A stretch of 64,000 nt of DNA. It comes from Paenibacillus sp. MMS20-IR301 (lineage in GTDB: Bacteria > Bacillota > Bacilli > Paenibacillales > Paenibacillaceae). The notes under the pieces were generated by a model. That model searched no databases, was not told where the DNA came from, and saw only the letters and a program-made list of their open reading frames with translations. Of this stretch, positions 10,077 to 18,300 are shown in pieces. The stretch covers positions 496,001-560,000 of the forward strand of contig NZ_CP135275.1 in the NCBI RefSeq assembly GCF_032302195.1, given 5' to 3'. The first letter of the stretch is position 1; every line of letters starts with the position of its first letter. The position numbers and the translations under genes are program-made.

Positions 10077-10336
10077 TTCTATATAAGACTTACTTATGAA
10101 GATTTAAACTTGAAGCTTAGTCGGCACTGCGGTGAACATTTGGACTTCCGGCCGCTGTTGTCCCCAGATTTCTTGATTAGAACCGCTGGTCGCGGTAGAA
10201 ATCCGGTGACTGCTTATGCTTCCGAAGTAGCTTTCCTGGGGAAAGCTTTTAGGCGGACGCTATCGCTCCTACAGTTCCAAATATCCCCTCCGCTTCTTTC
10301 GCTTTTGTTAATGTCTATAGTGTGTCTTATATAGAA
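10077..10336. mobile_element. MITE-like element, 260 bp, 13 bp terminal inverted repeats
   Basis: TTCTATATAAGAC (10077-10089) recurs as a perfect inverted copy at 10324-10336, and the similarity continues a few bases inward. No ORF with a ribosome binding site lies inside. The flanks show no clear target-site duplication. The element separates the two-component genes from the ABC operon. The left end reads TATATAAGA on one strand and TCTTATATA on the other, so it could supply outward -10-like sequence. Confidence 0.55.
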
Positions 10337-10368
10337 ACCATCATATCTGATTTGGATATATCCGTAAA

Positions 10369-10455
10369 TCAGCCTGTTTTAAAGCTGACCAATGACAGCA
10401 GCAGCAGCAACGCCCCGGCAATAATAAGCACAAATGTGAGAATTCGTTTTTTCAT
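10369..10455 (-). CDS. 28-residue single-pass membrane peptide
   Basis: A short frame with an excellent ribosome binding site (GAAGGAG, eight bases before the ATG at 10455) encodes MKKRILTFVLIIAGALLLLL followed by SLVSFKTG. It is a basic N-terminus, one hydrophobic helix and a short polar tail. It starts 23 bp after the permease stop and would be the last gene of the ABC operon. There is no predicted cleavage site, so it probably stays in the membrane. Function unknown; a small transporter or kinase partner is one possibility. Confidence 0.6.
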   Translation of the reverse strand: MKKRILTFVLIIAGALLLLLSLVSFKTG

Positions 10456-10477
10456 AGTCAAGTCTCCTTCATATCTG

Positions 10478-11233
10478 TTATTTGATTTCCATCTTTCTGA
10501 AGCTCATGATCCCGGCCCAGGCAAACAGGAGGATAGTGGCAATGGGAATAAGAATCAGGAGGGCAAGCTCATGCGCGGTCAGCTGGAAGTTGCCGATCTC
10601 CAGAAACAGCTTAAATACGGTATGCTCGTAAAATGTTTTGTACATTGCCGATTTTGAGCTCAGCCATTCGGAGATGGTGTCGAAGAACAGGAGTACCAGA
10701 AGCACCGCGCCAATGGTTACTCCGCTTATGGTCGTTGTAACTGCGAACACAGCAACAATCGAAGCAAAGGCGGCTGAATAAAGTATCGTAAAGGCAAGCG
10801 TACGCAGAAAATAAAGGGCCGCATGCAAGTCCGGGAGGCTGCCAAAGCCATTCAGCACACTGCCCGCTGCCGTGCATATTACAGGAATGGTCAGCATCAA
10901 AATAATAATGCCGGCTGCATAAGCTGCCAGCTTGGCAGTATAAATCTGCCTCCGGCTATACCCTGAAGCCGCCGAAATTTTCATAATTCCGAGGCCGTGC
11001 TCACCTGAGAGGAAGAAGCCCCCCACTACGGCTAACGAGATTTTCAGCACAAGCACATTAACCTGTATCCCGTAGCCAAGCCCTGCGATGCCGCTGAATA
11101 CCTTCTGGCTTGAACCCATATAATTAATCACTGCGGACAAGAGAACCGCCAGGATGATAAAAGTGAAGATCAGCATCCGGAACGAGGGCTCTTTGTATAA
11201 TTTGTACAGCTCAGACCGCAACAGATTTACCAT
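10478..11233 (-). CDS. ABC-2 type permease (BcrB-like)
   Basis: A 251-residue membrane protein with about six hydrophobic segments, starting MVNLLRSELYKLYKEPSFRM, a typical opening for ABC-2 permeases of the bacitracin/lantibiotic-resistance type (LRSELYKL). GEHGLGIMKISAASGYSRRQ near residue 80 resembles the EYRxGTIK segment of these permeases. It overlaps the end of the ATPase gene by 23 bp, so they are translationally coupled. Substrate unknown; peptide antibiotic export or detoxification is the family norm. Confidence 0.82.
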   Translation of the reverse strand: MVNLLRSELYKLYKEPSFRMLIFTFIILAVLLSAVINYMGSSQKVFSGIAGLGYGIQVNVLVLKISLAVVGGFFLSGEHGLGIMKISAASGYSRRQIYTAKLAAYAAGIIILMLTIPVICTAAGSVLNGFGSLPDLHAALYFLRTLAFTILYSAAFASIVAVFAVTTTISGVTIGAVLLVLLFFDTISEWLSSKSAMYKTFYEHTVFKLFLEIGNFQLTAHELALLILIPIATILLFAWAGIMSFRKMEIK

Positions 11234-12149
11234 TGTCCGCGCCTCCGATCAGCTTGGTGTAATACCGCTCCAGCTTATCGCCCTCCGGCATGAACTGCTG
11301 GACCTCCAGGCCTGCCGCAAACAGCTTCGCAGAGAGTTCGCCGGGACGGCCAAAAGGTTCATACAGGCGGATAATTCCGTTCGCATCCAGTACACATTCA
11401 CTTGACCCGTATTCTCCTTGGATAATTCCGACAGCGGTTTCCGGAGAGTCCACCTTGATGTGCAGGTACTGCCTGCACTTGGCCTGAAGCTCATTTGCGG
11501 TCAATTGCTCCAGCATCCGTCCGTTATGAATTATTCCGTAATCCGTTGCGAGCAAATGCAGCTCACTCAGAATGTGGCTGGACATAAGGATGCTGATGTT
11601 CCTTTCCCGGTGCAGGCGAAGGAGTAATTCCCTTAATTCAACAACTCCCACAGGATCGAGTCCATTGGTAGGCTCGTCAAGAATGAGCAGCTCCGGGTTG
11701 CCGAGCAGCGCGACCGCCAGACCCAGCCGCTGCTTCATACCCAGAGAGAAGTTACCGGCTGTTTTATTGCCGGCCTCCGCCAGCCCTACCAGCGACAGGG
11801 TTTGGCGGATCCTCGTCTTGTCGCGGATTCCCTGCTGCAGCCGGAATACCTCCAGGTTCTCTGCTGCTGACATATGAGGGAAAAGGGCCGGAGTCTCAAT
11901 CGTTGTGCCGATCCTTTTCCGTGCCTGAACAAGCTTGGCACCTTCTCCTGCTCCGAATAATTCGATCCGGCCTGAGCTTGGTCTGGATAGCCCAGCCGCT
12001 ATGCGCATAAATGTTGATTTTCCGGCACCGTTCTGGCCGATGAAGCCGTAGATGCTGCCCCTGCGTATGGACAGGTCGACCACCTCCAGTGCGGGATGTT
12101 TCTTGTAATATTTGGATAACTGGTGTGCCTGAAGCACATATTCGCTCAT
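11211..12149 (-). CDS. ABC transporter ATP-binding protein (BcrA-like)
   Basis: A 312-residue ATPase with Walker A (GFIGQNGAGKST near residue 37), signature (NFSLGMKQRLGLA), Walker B (LLILDEPTNGLDP) and the H-loop (SSHILSEL), plus a C-terminal extension typical of the BcrA/GldA group. ATG 12149 lies nine bases after GAGGTG; an in-frame GTG four codons upstream overlaps that site. It pairs with the downstream permease and small membrane peptide. A -10-like TATAAT (minus strand, 12206-12211) lies upstream. Role inferred: energising export of an envelope-active compound. Confidence 0.88.
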   Translation of the reverse strand: MSEYVLQAHQLSKYYKKHPALEVVDLSIRRGSIYGFIGQNGAGKSTFMRIAAGLSRPSSGRIELFGAGEGAKLVQARKRIGTTIETPALFPHMSAAENLEVFRLQQGIRDKTRIRQTLSLVGLAEAGNKTAGNFSLGMKQRLGLAVALLGNPELLILDEPTNGLDPVGVVELRELLLRLHRERNISILMSSHILSELHLLATDYGIIHNGRMLEQLTANELQAKCRQYLHIKVDSPETAVGIIQGEYGSSECVLDANGIIRLYEPFGRPGELSAKLFAAGLEVQQFMPEGDKLERYYTKLIGGADNGKSVAV

Positions 12150-12287
12150 GCCTTGTCCCACCTCACTATTATTGTATGTATTGACTCGTCCGCCGGCTGT
12201 CTCTTATTATAGCGGGCTGTTATGAACATTCACTCCGTCTAAGATAAACAGGCTATAAAGGGTTCATTAACATTTGATAAACATTCC
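12150..12287. other. Divergent promoter region between ABC operon and GH43 operon
   Basis: This half of the gap holds the ABC operon leader, with a TATAAT at 12206-12211 on the minus strand. I see no gene in it. The rest of the gap holds the AraC-type site and a cre site, listed separately. Confidence 0.5.
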
Positions 12288-12349
12288 GCAAAAAATGACC
12301 AGTCCCCCGGCTGAAATGACGAGCAGCGGCCCGTTGTTTGCCTTAAAAT
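12288..12349 (+). promoter_or_regulatory. AraC-type direct-repeat operator and -10 box of the GH43 operon
   Basis: ATG cores of the two half-sites lie at 12295 and 12316 (21 bp apart) and TAAAAT (12344-12349) starts 28 bp after the second. Aligned without a gap to 582-643, 43 of 62 bases agree, the first 16 consecutively. GAGCAG again stands where a -35 should be. The same or a paralogous AraC activator probably drives both operons. Confidence 0.6.
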
Positions 12350-12444
12350 GATAGTAGAGCGGCAACTCTCATAATTTTCGGGGTAAATGCTTTATTCTGC
12401 GTATGGGAAACAAGAAAGCCGGCTTGTACAATGACTCTAATCAT

Positions 12445-12458
12445 TGTAAACGCTTGCG
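12445..12458 (+). promoter_or_regulatory. CcpA cre site
   Basis: TGTAAACGCTTGCG matches the cre consensus TGWAARCGYTWNCW at 13 of 14 positions. It lies between the inferred -10 box and the GH43 start, a position that lets CcpA block elongation when preferred sugars are present. Confidence 0.65.
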
Positions 12459-12478
12459 TTACACCCAAGGAGGAAACT

Positions 12479-13990
12479 ATGCAATCACTAGATAAGCTGA
12501 ATCCCGTGATTTCCGGGTATTATCCTGATCCGAGCGTGGTCCGCGTAGAGGAGGATTATTATTTAGTCAACAGCTCGTTTGAGTACTTTCCGGGCGTGCC
12601 GATCTTTCACAGCAGGGACCTGTTACACTGGACACCGCTCGGGCATGTGCTGACCCGGCAATCGCAGGCTGATCTGCGGACAAGCAGCAGCTCTGACGGC
12701 ATTTATGCCGCTACATTGCGTTATCATGCCGGCCGCTTTTACATGATTACCACCGATGTGCGGGGAATCGGCAATTTCTACGTAACGGCTGAGCAGCCCG
12801 GCGGTCCCTGGTCGGACCCGGTCCTGCTGCCGCATGGAGGCATTGATCCGTCCCTGTTCTTCGATGAGGACGGGCGGGCTTATGTGACAGTACAGAACGG
12901 AGCCGGGCTGGAATCGCATATTATCCAGTATGAGATCGATCCGGCTACCGGTAAGGTGCTGACAGAACCTGTCCGTATCTGGAACGGCGATGAAGGCCCG
13001 TGGGTTGAAGGCCCCCATTTGTACAAAATCAAAGGACTCTACTACCTGATGACGGCATCGGGCGGCACCGGCAGCCGGCACCGGGAGATTATTGCCCGCA
13101 GCAGCACGCCTTACGGGCCATTTGAAGATAAGCCCGAGCCGATATTAACCCACAACGGACTGCAGGAGCATCCGGTACAATGCCTGGGTCATGCCGATCT
13201 TGTGGAGGATGTGTCCGGCAACTGGTGGGCTGTCTTCCTCGGCACACGCCCGATAGACGGTAAATATGCGCCGCTCGGCAGGGAAACCTTCCTTGCCCCG
13301 GTAACCTGGACGGAAGACGGCTGGCCGGTGATCGACAATAATGAGGGGACAGTGGTTTCGGCGCCAGATGCCAATGCTGCTTGCGCTGAGAGCAGGCAGG
13401 GGGCCGGGCTGCAGGGCGGATTCGGGCCGGAATGGGCCTTTCTCCGCTCGTATGAAGAAGAGCGTTATTCCTGGACGGAAAGGGCGGGCTGGCTCGCAGT
13501 CCGGGGAAACCGTTACACGCTGGAGGATGAGGCGCCGGCTGTATTCGCCTGTATCCGCCAGAAGCATCACCGGATGGAGATGGCGGTAAGCCTGGATTTC
13601 ATCCCGGCCAAGGATGGGGAGTACGCCGGCCTGGCCGCCCGGCTGAACAACCGGGGATATCTCTTCTGGGGGCTGGGCCGCGCAGAGGGCAAGCGGATTG
13701 CACAACTCCTTGTGCGGGACGGCGATCAGCAGCAGGTTCATACTTACGGGTTAAGCAGCCAGGAAGCGGTAGCCCTGCGGCTGCGTTGTGACGGTGAGTA
13801 TTACAGCTGCGCATATTCCGCGGACGGGGTACTCTGGCATGAAGCAGAGCACCGGGTGCATGTCAGAAGCCTGTCGCCTGAGGTAAACGGCGGGTTCACG
13901 GGGGTCTGCCTTGGACTGCATGCCACAGGCACGGGAGCAGACAGTACAGCTGTGGCTTACTATGAAGGCTTCTGCTATAGACCGCTGTAA
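12479..13990 (+). CDS. GH43 glycosidase (beta-xylosidase / alpha-L-arabinofuranosidase type)
   Basis: A 503-residue cytoplasmic enzyme. The five-bladed propeller occupies about residues 1-295, with the three GH43 acidic residues in the expected contexts: NPVISGYYPDPSVV, GGIDPSLFFDEDGR and WVEGPHLYKIKG. A C-terminal beta-sandwich follows (about 310-500: FLRSYEEERYSWTE, GLAARLNNRGYLFWGL), as in xylan-side-chain enzymes. The ATG at 12479 follows AAGGAGG by five bases; an upstream in-frame ATG at 12431 precedes the cre site and has no ribosome binding site. With no signal peptide it acts on imported oligosaccharides. Exact specificity cannot be read. Confidence 0.88.
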   Translation: MQSLDKLNPVISGYYPDPSVVRVEEDYYLVNSSFEYFPGVPIFHSRDLLHWTPLGHVLTRQSQADLRTSSSSDGIYAATLRYHAGRFYMITTDVRGIGNFYVTAEQPGGPWSDPVLLPHGGIDPSLFFDEDGRAYVTVQNGAGLESHIIQYEIDPATGKVLTEPVRIWNGDEGPWVEGPHLYKIKGLYYLMTASGGTGSRHREIIARSSTPYGPFEDKPEPILTHNGLQEHPVQCLGHADLVEDVSGNWWAVFLGTRPIDGKYAPLGRETFLAPVTWTEDGWPVIDNNEGTVVSAPDANAACAESRQGAGLQGGFGPEWAFLRSYEEERYSWTERAGWLAVRGNRYTLEDEAPAVFACIRQKHHRMEMAVSLDFIPAKDGEYAGLAARLNNRGYLFWGLGRAEGKRIAQLLVRDGDQQQVHTYGLSSQEAVALRLRCDGEYYSCAYSADGVLWHEAEHRVHVRSLSPEVNGGFTGVCLGLHATGTGADSTAVAYYEGFCYRPL

Positions 13991-14031
13991 CTGGCTAATT
14001 TCAATCAATCTACCGCCAAAGGAGAATTATA

Positions 14032-15021
14032 ATGAACTCATTGCCAAAAGCTAACGAACCGCTAGTCACCCATATATACACCGCTGATCCGTCCGCACAT
14101 GTATTTGAAGGCAGAATTTATATTTACCCTTCCCATGATCTTGATCATGACGGGCCGGATAATGATAACGGAGACCAGTACGCGATGGAAGACTATCACA
14201 TTCTGTCGATGGAGAACTTCGATTCACCTGTGACGGATCACGGTCTGGCGCTGCATCTGGATGATATTCCGTGGGCGTCGAAGCAGCTCTGGGCGCCGGA
14301 TGCGGCGTACAAGAATGATACTTACTACCTGTTCTTCCCGGCACGGGATCATGCCGGCATCTTCCGGATCGGTGTAGCCGTTTCGGCTTCTCCGGCAGGC
14401 CCGTTCATCCCGCAGCCTGATTATATTGCAGGCAGTTATAGTATCGATCCGGCGGTTCTGGTAGATGAAGACGAGCAGGCGTATATATATTTCGGCGGCC
14501 TCTGGGGCGGCCAGCTGGAGAAGTGGCAGACGGGAGTATTTGAGCCTGAAGGCGAAGGGCCTGCACCGGATCAGCCGGCATTAGGGCCGCGTGCAGCCTT
14601 GCTCAGTGAGGATATGCTGTCCTTCCGGCAGGAAGCGTTGGAGATTTCGATTACCGATGCGGAAGGCCGGCCGATTCTTGCCGGTGACGAGGAGCGGCGG
14701 TATTTCGAGGGGCCGTGGGTCCACAAATACAACGGCTTGTATTATCTCTCCTACTCCACCGGAACGAAACACACGCTGGTGTATGCGGTCAGCACGAATC
14801 CGCTGGGTCCGTTCACCTTCAAGGGAGAGATTCTCTCCCCGGTCATTGGCTGGACTACGCATCATTCCATCGTCCAGTTTGCGGACAAGTGGTATCTGTT
14901 CTATCATGACTGTTCGCTGTCAGGTGGTGTAAACCATAAGCGTTCTGTCAAATATACGGAGCTAAAGCATAATCCGGACGGAACGATACAGAAGATAGAT
15001 CCATATCCATTCTCAGGCTAA
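14032..15021 (+). CDS. GH43 glycosidase, single-domain (arabinosidase/xylosidase type)
   Basis: A 329-residue one-domain GH43 protein. Candidate catalytic residues are D in YTADPSAHVFEG (base), D in SIDPAVLVDEDEQ (pKa modulator) and E in YFEGPWVHKYNGLYY (acid). The motif YIYPSHDLDHDGPDNDN is characteristic of a subgroup found in arabinoxylan clusters. It lacks the C-terminal sandwich of its neighbour and a signal peptide. It starts 41 bp after the first GH43 gene, with AAAGGAG before its ATG, so both are probably transcribed together and degrade arabino- or xylo-oligosaccharides inside the cell. Confidence 0.87.
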   Translation: MNSLPKANEPLVTHIYTADPSAHVFEGRIYIYPSHDLDHDGPDNDNGDQYAMEDYHILSMENFDSPVTDHGLALHLDDIPWASKQLWAPDAAYKNDTYYLFFPARDHAGIFRIGVAVSASPAGPFIPQPDYIAGSYSIDPAVLVDEDEQAYIYFGGLWGGQLEKWQTGVFEPEGEGPAPDQPALGPRAALLSEDMLSFRQEALEISITDAEGRPILAGDEERRYFEGPWVHKYNGLYYLSYSTGTKHTLVYAVSTNPLGPFTFKGEILSPVIGWTTHHSIVQFADKWYLFYHDCSLSGGVNHKRSVKYTELKHNPDGTIQKIDPYPFSG

Positions 15022-15041
15022 GCGGGTGGAAGTGAATATAC

Positions 15042-15068
15042 GGCAGCTCCCGGCGGGGGCTGCTTATT
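15042..15068 (+). terminator. Terminator after the GH43 pair
   Basis: GCAGCTCCC-GGCG-GGGGCTGC hairpin followed by the T-rich TTATTTTGTT. Confidence 0.7.
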
Positions 15069-15170
15069 TTGTTATGTACTGCCCCCCTCCCCCGCGCAAG
15101 CCGAATGTGTTCGGTTTTTCATATACACTACGCCAGAGTGCTGCTAATTGAGCTCCGCCGTACAATTTCC

Positions 15171-15292
15171 TTTAATTTGACCAGCGTATCTTTAATTTCG
15201 CTTCTACTTGGACCGGCAGCTCCTGCTATATATTAAATTTGGAACAAGAATAAAAGGGGGGTACAGGAAAATTATTTATGAATGCGTTTCCA
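15171..15292 (+). promoter_or_regulatory. Upstream region of the GH85 gene: repeat, promoter candidate, cre-like site
   Basis: TTTAATTT recurs at 15171 and 15191 (20 bp apart). TTGGAC (15208-15213) with TATTAA 17 bp downstream (15231-15236) is a plausible promoter. TGAATGCGTTTCCA (15279-15292) matches the cre consensus at 13 of 14 positions. Together these suggest an activated, catabolite-repressed promoter. The rest of the 332 bp gap shows no gene. Confidence 0.45.
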
Positions 15293-15353
15293 ATAATGCA
15301 CCGTTTGAACTGGCAGAACAGAAGATCATCCCCATGAATGAGGAGAGTGGACA

Positions 15354-18300
15354 ATGGTAACTCATACCCGAACACGCAAACTTCGTAAGCTGACTTCAAC
15401 TGTAATCAGTGCGGCGCTTCTGGCAGGCTTGCTGCCGCAGACTGTCCTGGCCGGAGACACCTGGCCGTTCAAAGGGGACAGCGCGCATGGAGCGAACCAG
15501 CCGAATGTGCATGGCTACACCAGCAATCAGATCGCGGACTGGAGTCCGCAGACCGATCCGGATGCGGAGCTGCTGCGATCCCGCGTGCCTTTGCAGAGCC
15601 GGATTGCCTCCTTCAAGGCTACACAGGCCAATCCTAAGCTGAGCCCGGATGTACAGATGATGAATGTCGCGGGCGATTATGGAAATGCTTTCATTGAGAA
15701 CGCTCCGTACACCAACAAGTTTGCCCAGTATCATTTCAACTTTTGGCAGTATGTCGACTATTATTCGTATTGGCACGGCACAGCAACGGCATACACACCG
15801 CCGGAATACTACGATGATCTGGCCCAGTCCGACTGGCAGCAGAAGTGGTTTGAGTTCGGCATGCTGAACATACCGAACCCGACCTATACGGATGCCGCAC
15901 ATAAGAACGGGGTCATGTCGCTGGCCGGCGTGTTTTTCTCCAACAATGACCGCGGGCAGCAGACGTACAAACAAATGATTGTGAAGGATGAGAACGGGAA
16001 CTTCCCGGTAGCGGAGAAAATGATTGAAATGGCCCAATACTTCGGCTATGACGGCTATTTCCTGAATCAGGAGGAAGTGAGCCCGAACGTCGCAACTGCC
16101 GACATTCCTGATTACATCGCATTCATGAAGGTGCTGCAAAAGGGCGGACTGTATGTCCAGTGGTATGATTCTTTAACTACGAATAACGGTTCCAATACGT
16201 TTACAAGAACCTTTAGTAATAATAATATTTCGATGCTGTATGACAAGACGGCAAAAGAGCCGGTCTCCAATTCCTTCTTCTTCGATTACGGAGTGAATAG
16301 CACTCATATTAATACAGCTATTGGCTATCTGGCCGGAATGAATGAGGATGAAGGAACGAATTACAATCTGTTTGATATCGGCTTTGCCGGACTTGAAGCA
16401 GGCCGTGACCGTTTCAAGAGTGTACAGGGAACAGCGCTCAAGGACAAATTGACAGCAGCCGGAGCTCCGCGTCTGAGTATCGCCACTCTCGGTGCCGATT
16501 TCGTCCATGCCGGTCTTGACGAGGATATGGGGCAATCATGGCCTGTCTCGAAGCGGACAGAGAATGGATACCAGTGGATGACTAATCTGCGCGAGCAGCT
16601 CTGGTGGTCAGGTCCCAATGTGAATCCGGGCAATACAACCGTTTCGGCCACGAATACGGCGGCGGATGTCTACGCAGATAACCGCTACTGGCCGGGCATC
16701 TCTTCGGTCATTGCGGAGCGCTCAGTGGTTCAGGATTCCAATTTCTATACGAATTTCAATACCGGACACGGAATCTCTTATTATGTTAACGGGGTCAAGT
16801 CTAATGAGGAAGAATGGTCCAACATGAGCCTGCAGGATATTCCTGTAACCTGGCAATGGTGGCAGGATACCCAGGGCAACCGCTTGACGGTTGACTACGA
16901 CTACGGTCCGGAATATGAGATGACAGGCAATACGCGTATGAATTATGAGCAGATCGGCGGCTTCAACGGAGGCAGCTCACTGGTGGTGAACGGGGCGCTG
17001 GACAAGGAGAATTTCCTCCGCTTGTACAAGAGCGACCTGTCTGTAAAAGCGACTTCCAAGCTGTCGCTTACTTATAACAAGACTTCGGAAGGCGATGCTT
17101 CGGTTATAAGCGCAGGCCTGATCTTCAAGGATAATCCGGCCAAGGTAGTCAAGGTCCCTGTGGAGAACAGCGGGGAACAAACCAGCGGCTGGGTGACGGC
17201 GGATGTAAATCTGGGAGCTTACGCAGGCAAAGAAATCGCGGCCTTTGGCCTGGTGTTTACACCGGGTGCTGACACAATCTCAGACTATCAGGTGAATATC
17301 GGCCAAATCCGTATCGCTGACGGTTCAGCCGTGAAGCCGGCTGCGCCAACTAATCTGGCGGTTACACAGGCTATTGCGAATACGGATGAAATGATCCTGA
17401 AATGGGATCTGAACAGCGATTATTCCAAGGTGAAGCAATACAATGTATATGTGAATGACATCTTTATGGGCGGCAAATATGATGAGACATTCTACATCAA
17501 ACAGCTGCCGGCCAAATCCGGTATAATAAAAGTCGTTCCTGTCGGAGCAGACGGATTAGAAGGGGATGCAGCTACCGTATCCTACAATCTGGACTCGGCG
17601 GTATCGGGTATTGAAGTGGAATCAAGCGCTAACGGTGATTTCCTGGTCAAGTGGTCCGGCTCAGGCGCGGCCGGAAATGTTAAGGTGACGGTGAAATCAG
17701 TGAACTGGATTTCAACCGCAGCACCGGTTTCCAGACAATTGAGCCTGCCGCAAGGGACAACCTCAGCCTTGTTCAGCGATATGCCGGTTAATGGAGACGA
17801 ATATACTGTAACCATTCAGGCAGGCAACTCGGATATTGTGACCCATAATGGCACGTTCATTGACAAGCAGGCTCAGCCATATGCCGAAGCGTGGTCCTGG
17901 AATGGAAATACGCTGAACCTGCCAATGCCGACTACGCGGGACTGGCGGTACATGTATGTCTATGAAGACGGAGCCCCTAAATCTTTTGCTGTAACTTATT
18001 TTTCAGGGACAGCAGCGCAAAGACCGATGATTATCCGCGGCCGCACCACCAAGGCAAGCCTTAGCTTTACATCGACCAAAGCAGTAACTGTGGTCATGGA
18101 GGATTACAGCGGGAACAAATCCCAGCCGCTGCAGCTTGATAAGCGGTACAATGTAACCTTTAACAGCAACGGCGGCCAGCCGAAAGCAAACGTGGTCCAG
18201 GTGATGAACGGTGCGCTTGTGACTGCACCGAATGTAGCAAGAGAAGGCTATGTGCTGGAAGGCTGGTATAACGGCAATGTGAGATGGCATTTTGCCACGG

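Noticed and set aside
15278..15337. 19-codon frame in the leader of the GH85 gene as a regulatory peptide.
   Set aside because: No ribosome binding site at good spacing and no membrane or attenuator character.
15396..16139. Long minus-strand frame opposite the GH85 gene.
   Set aside because: It is the shadow of a well-supported plus-strand gene, with no recognisable protein motif.
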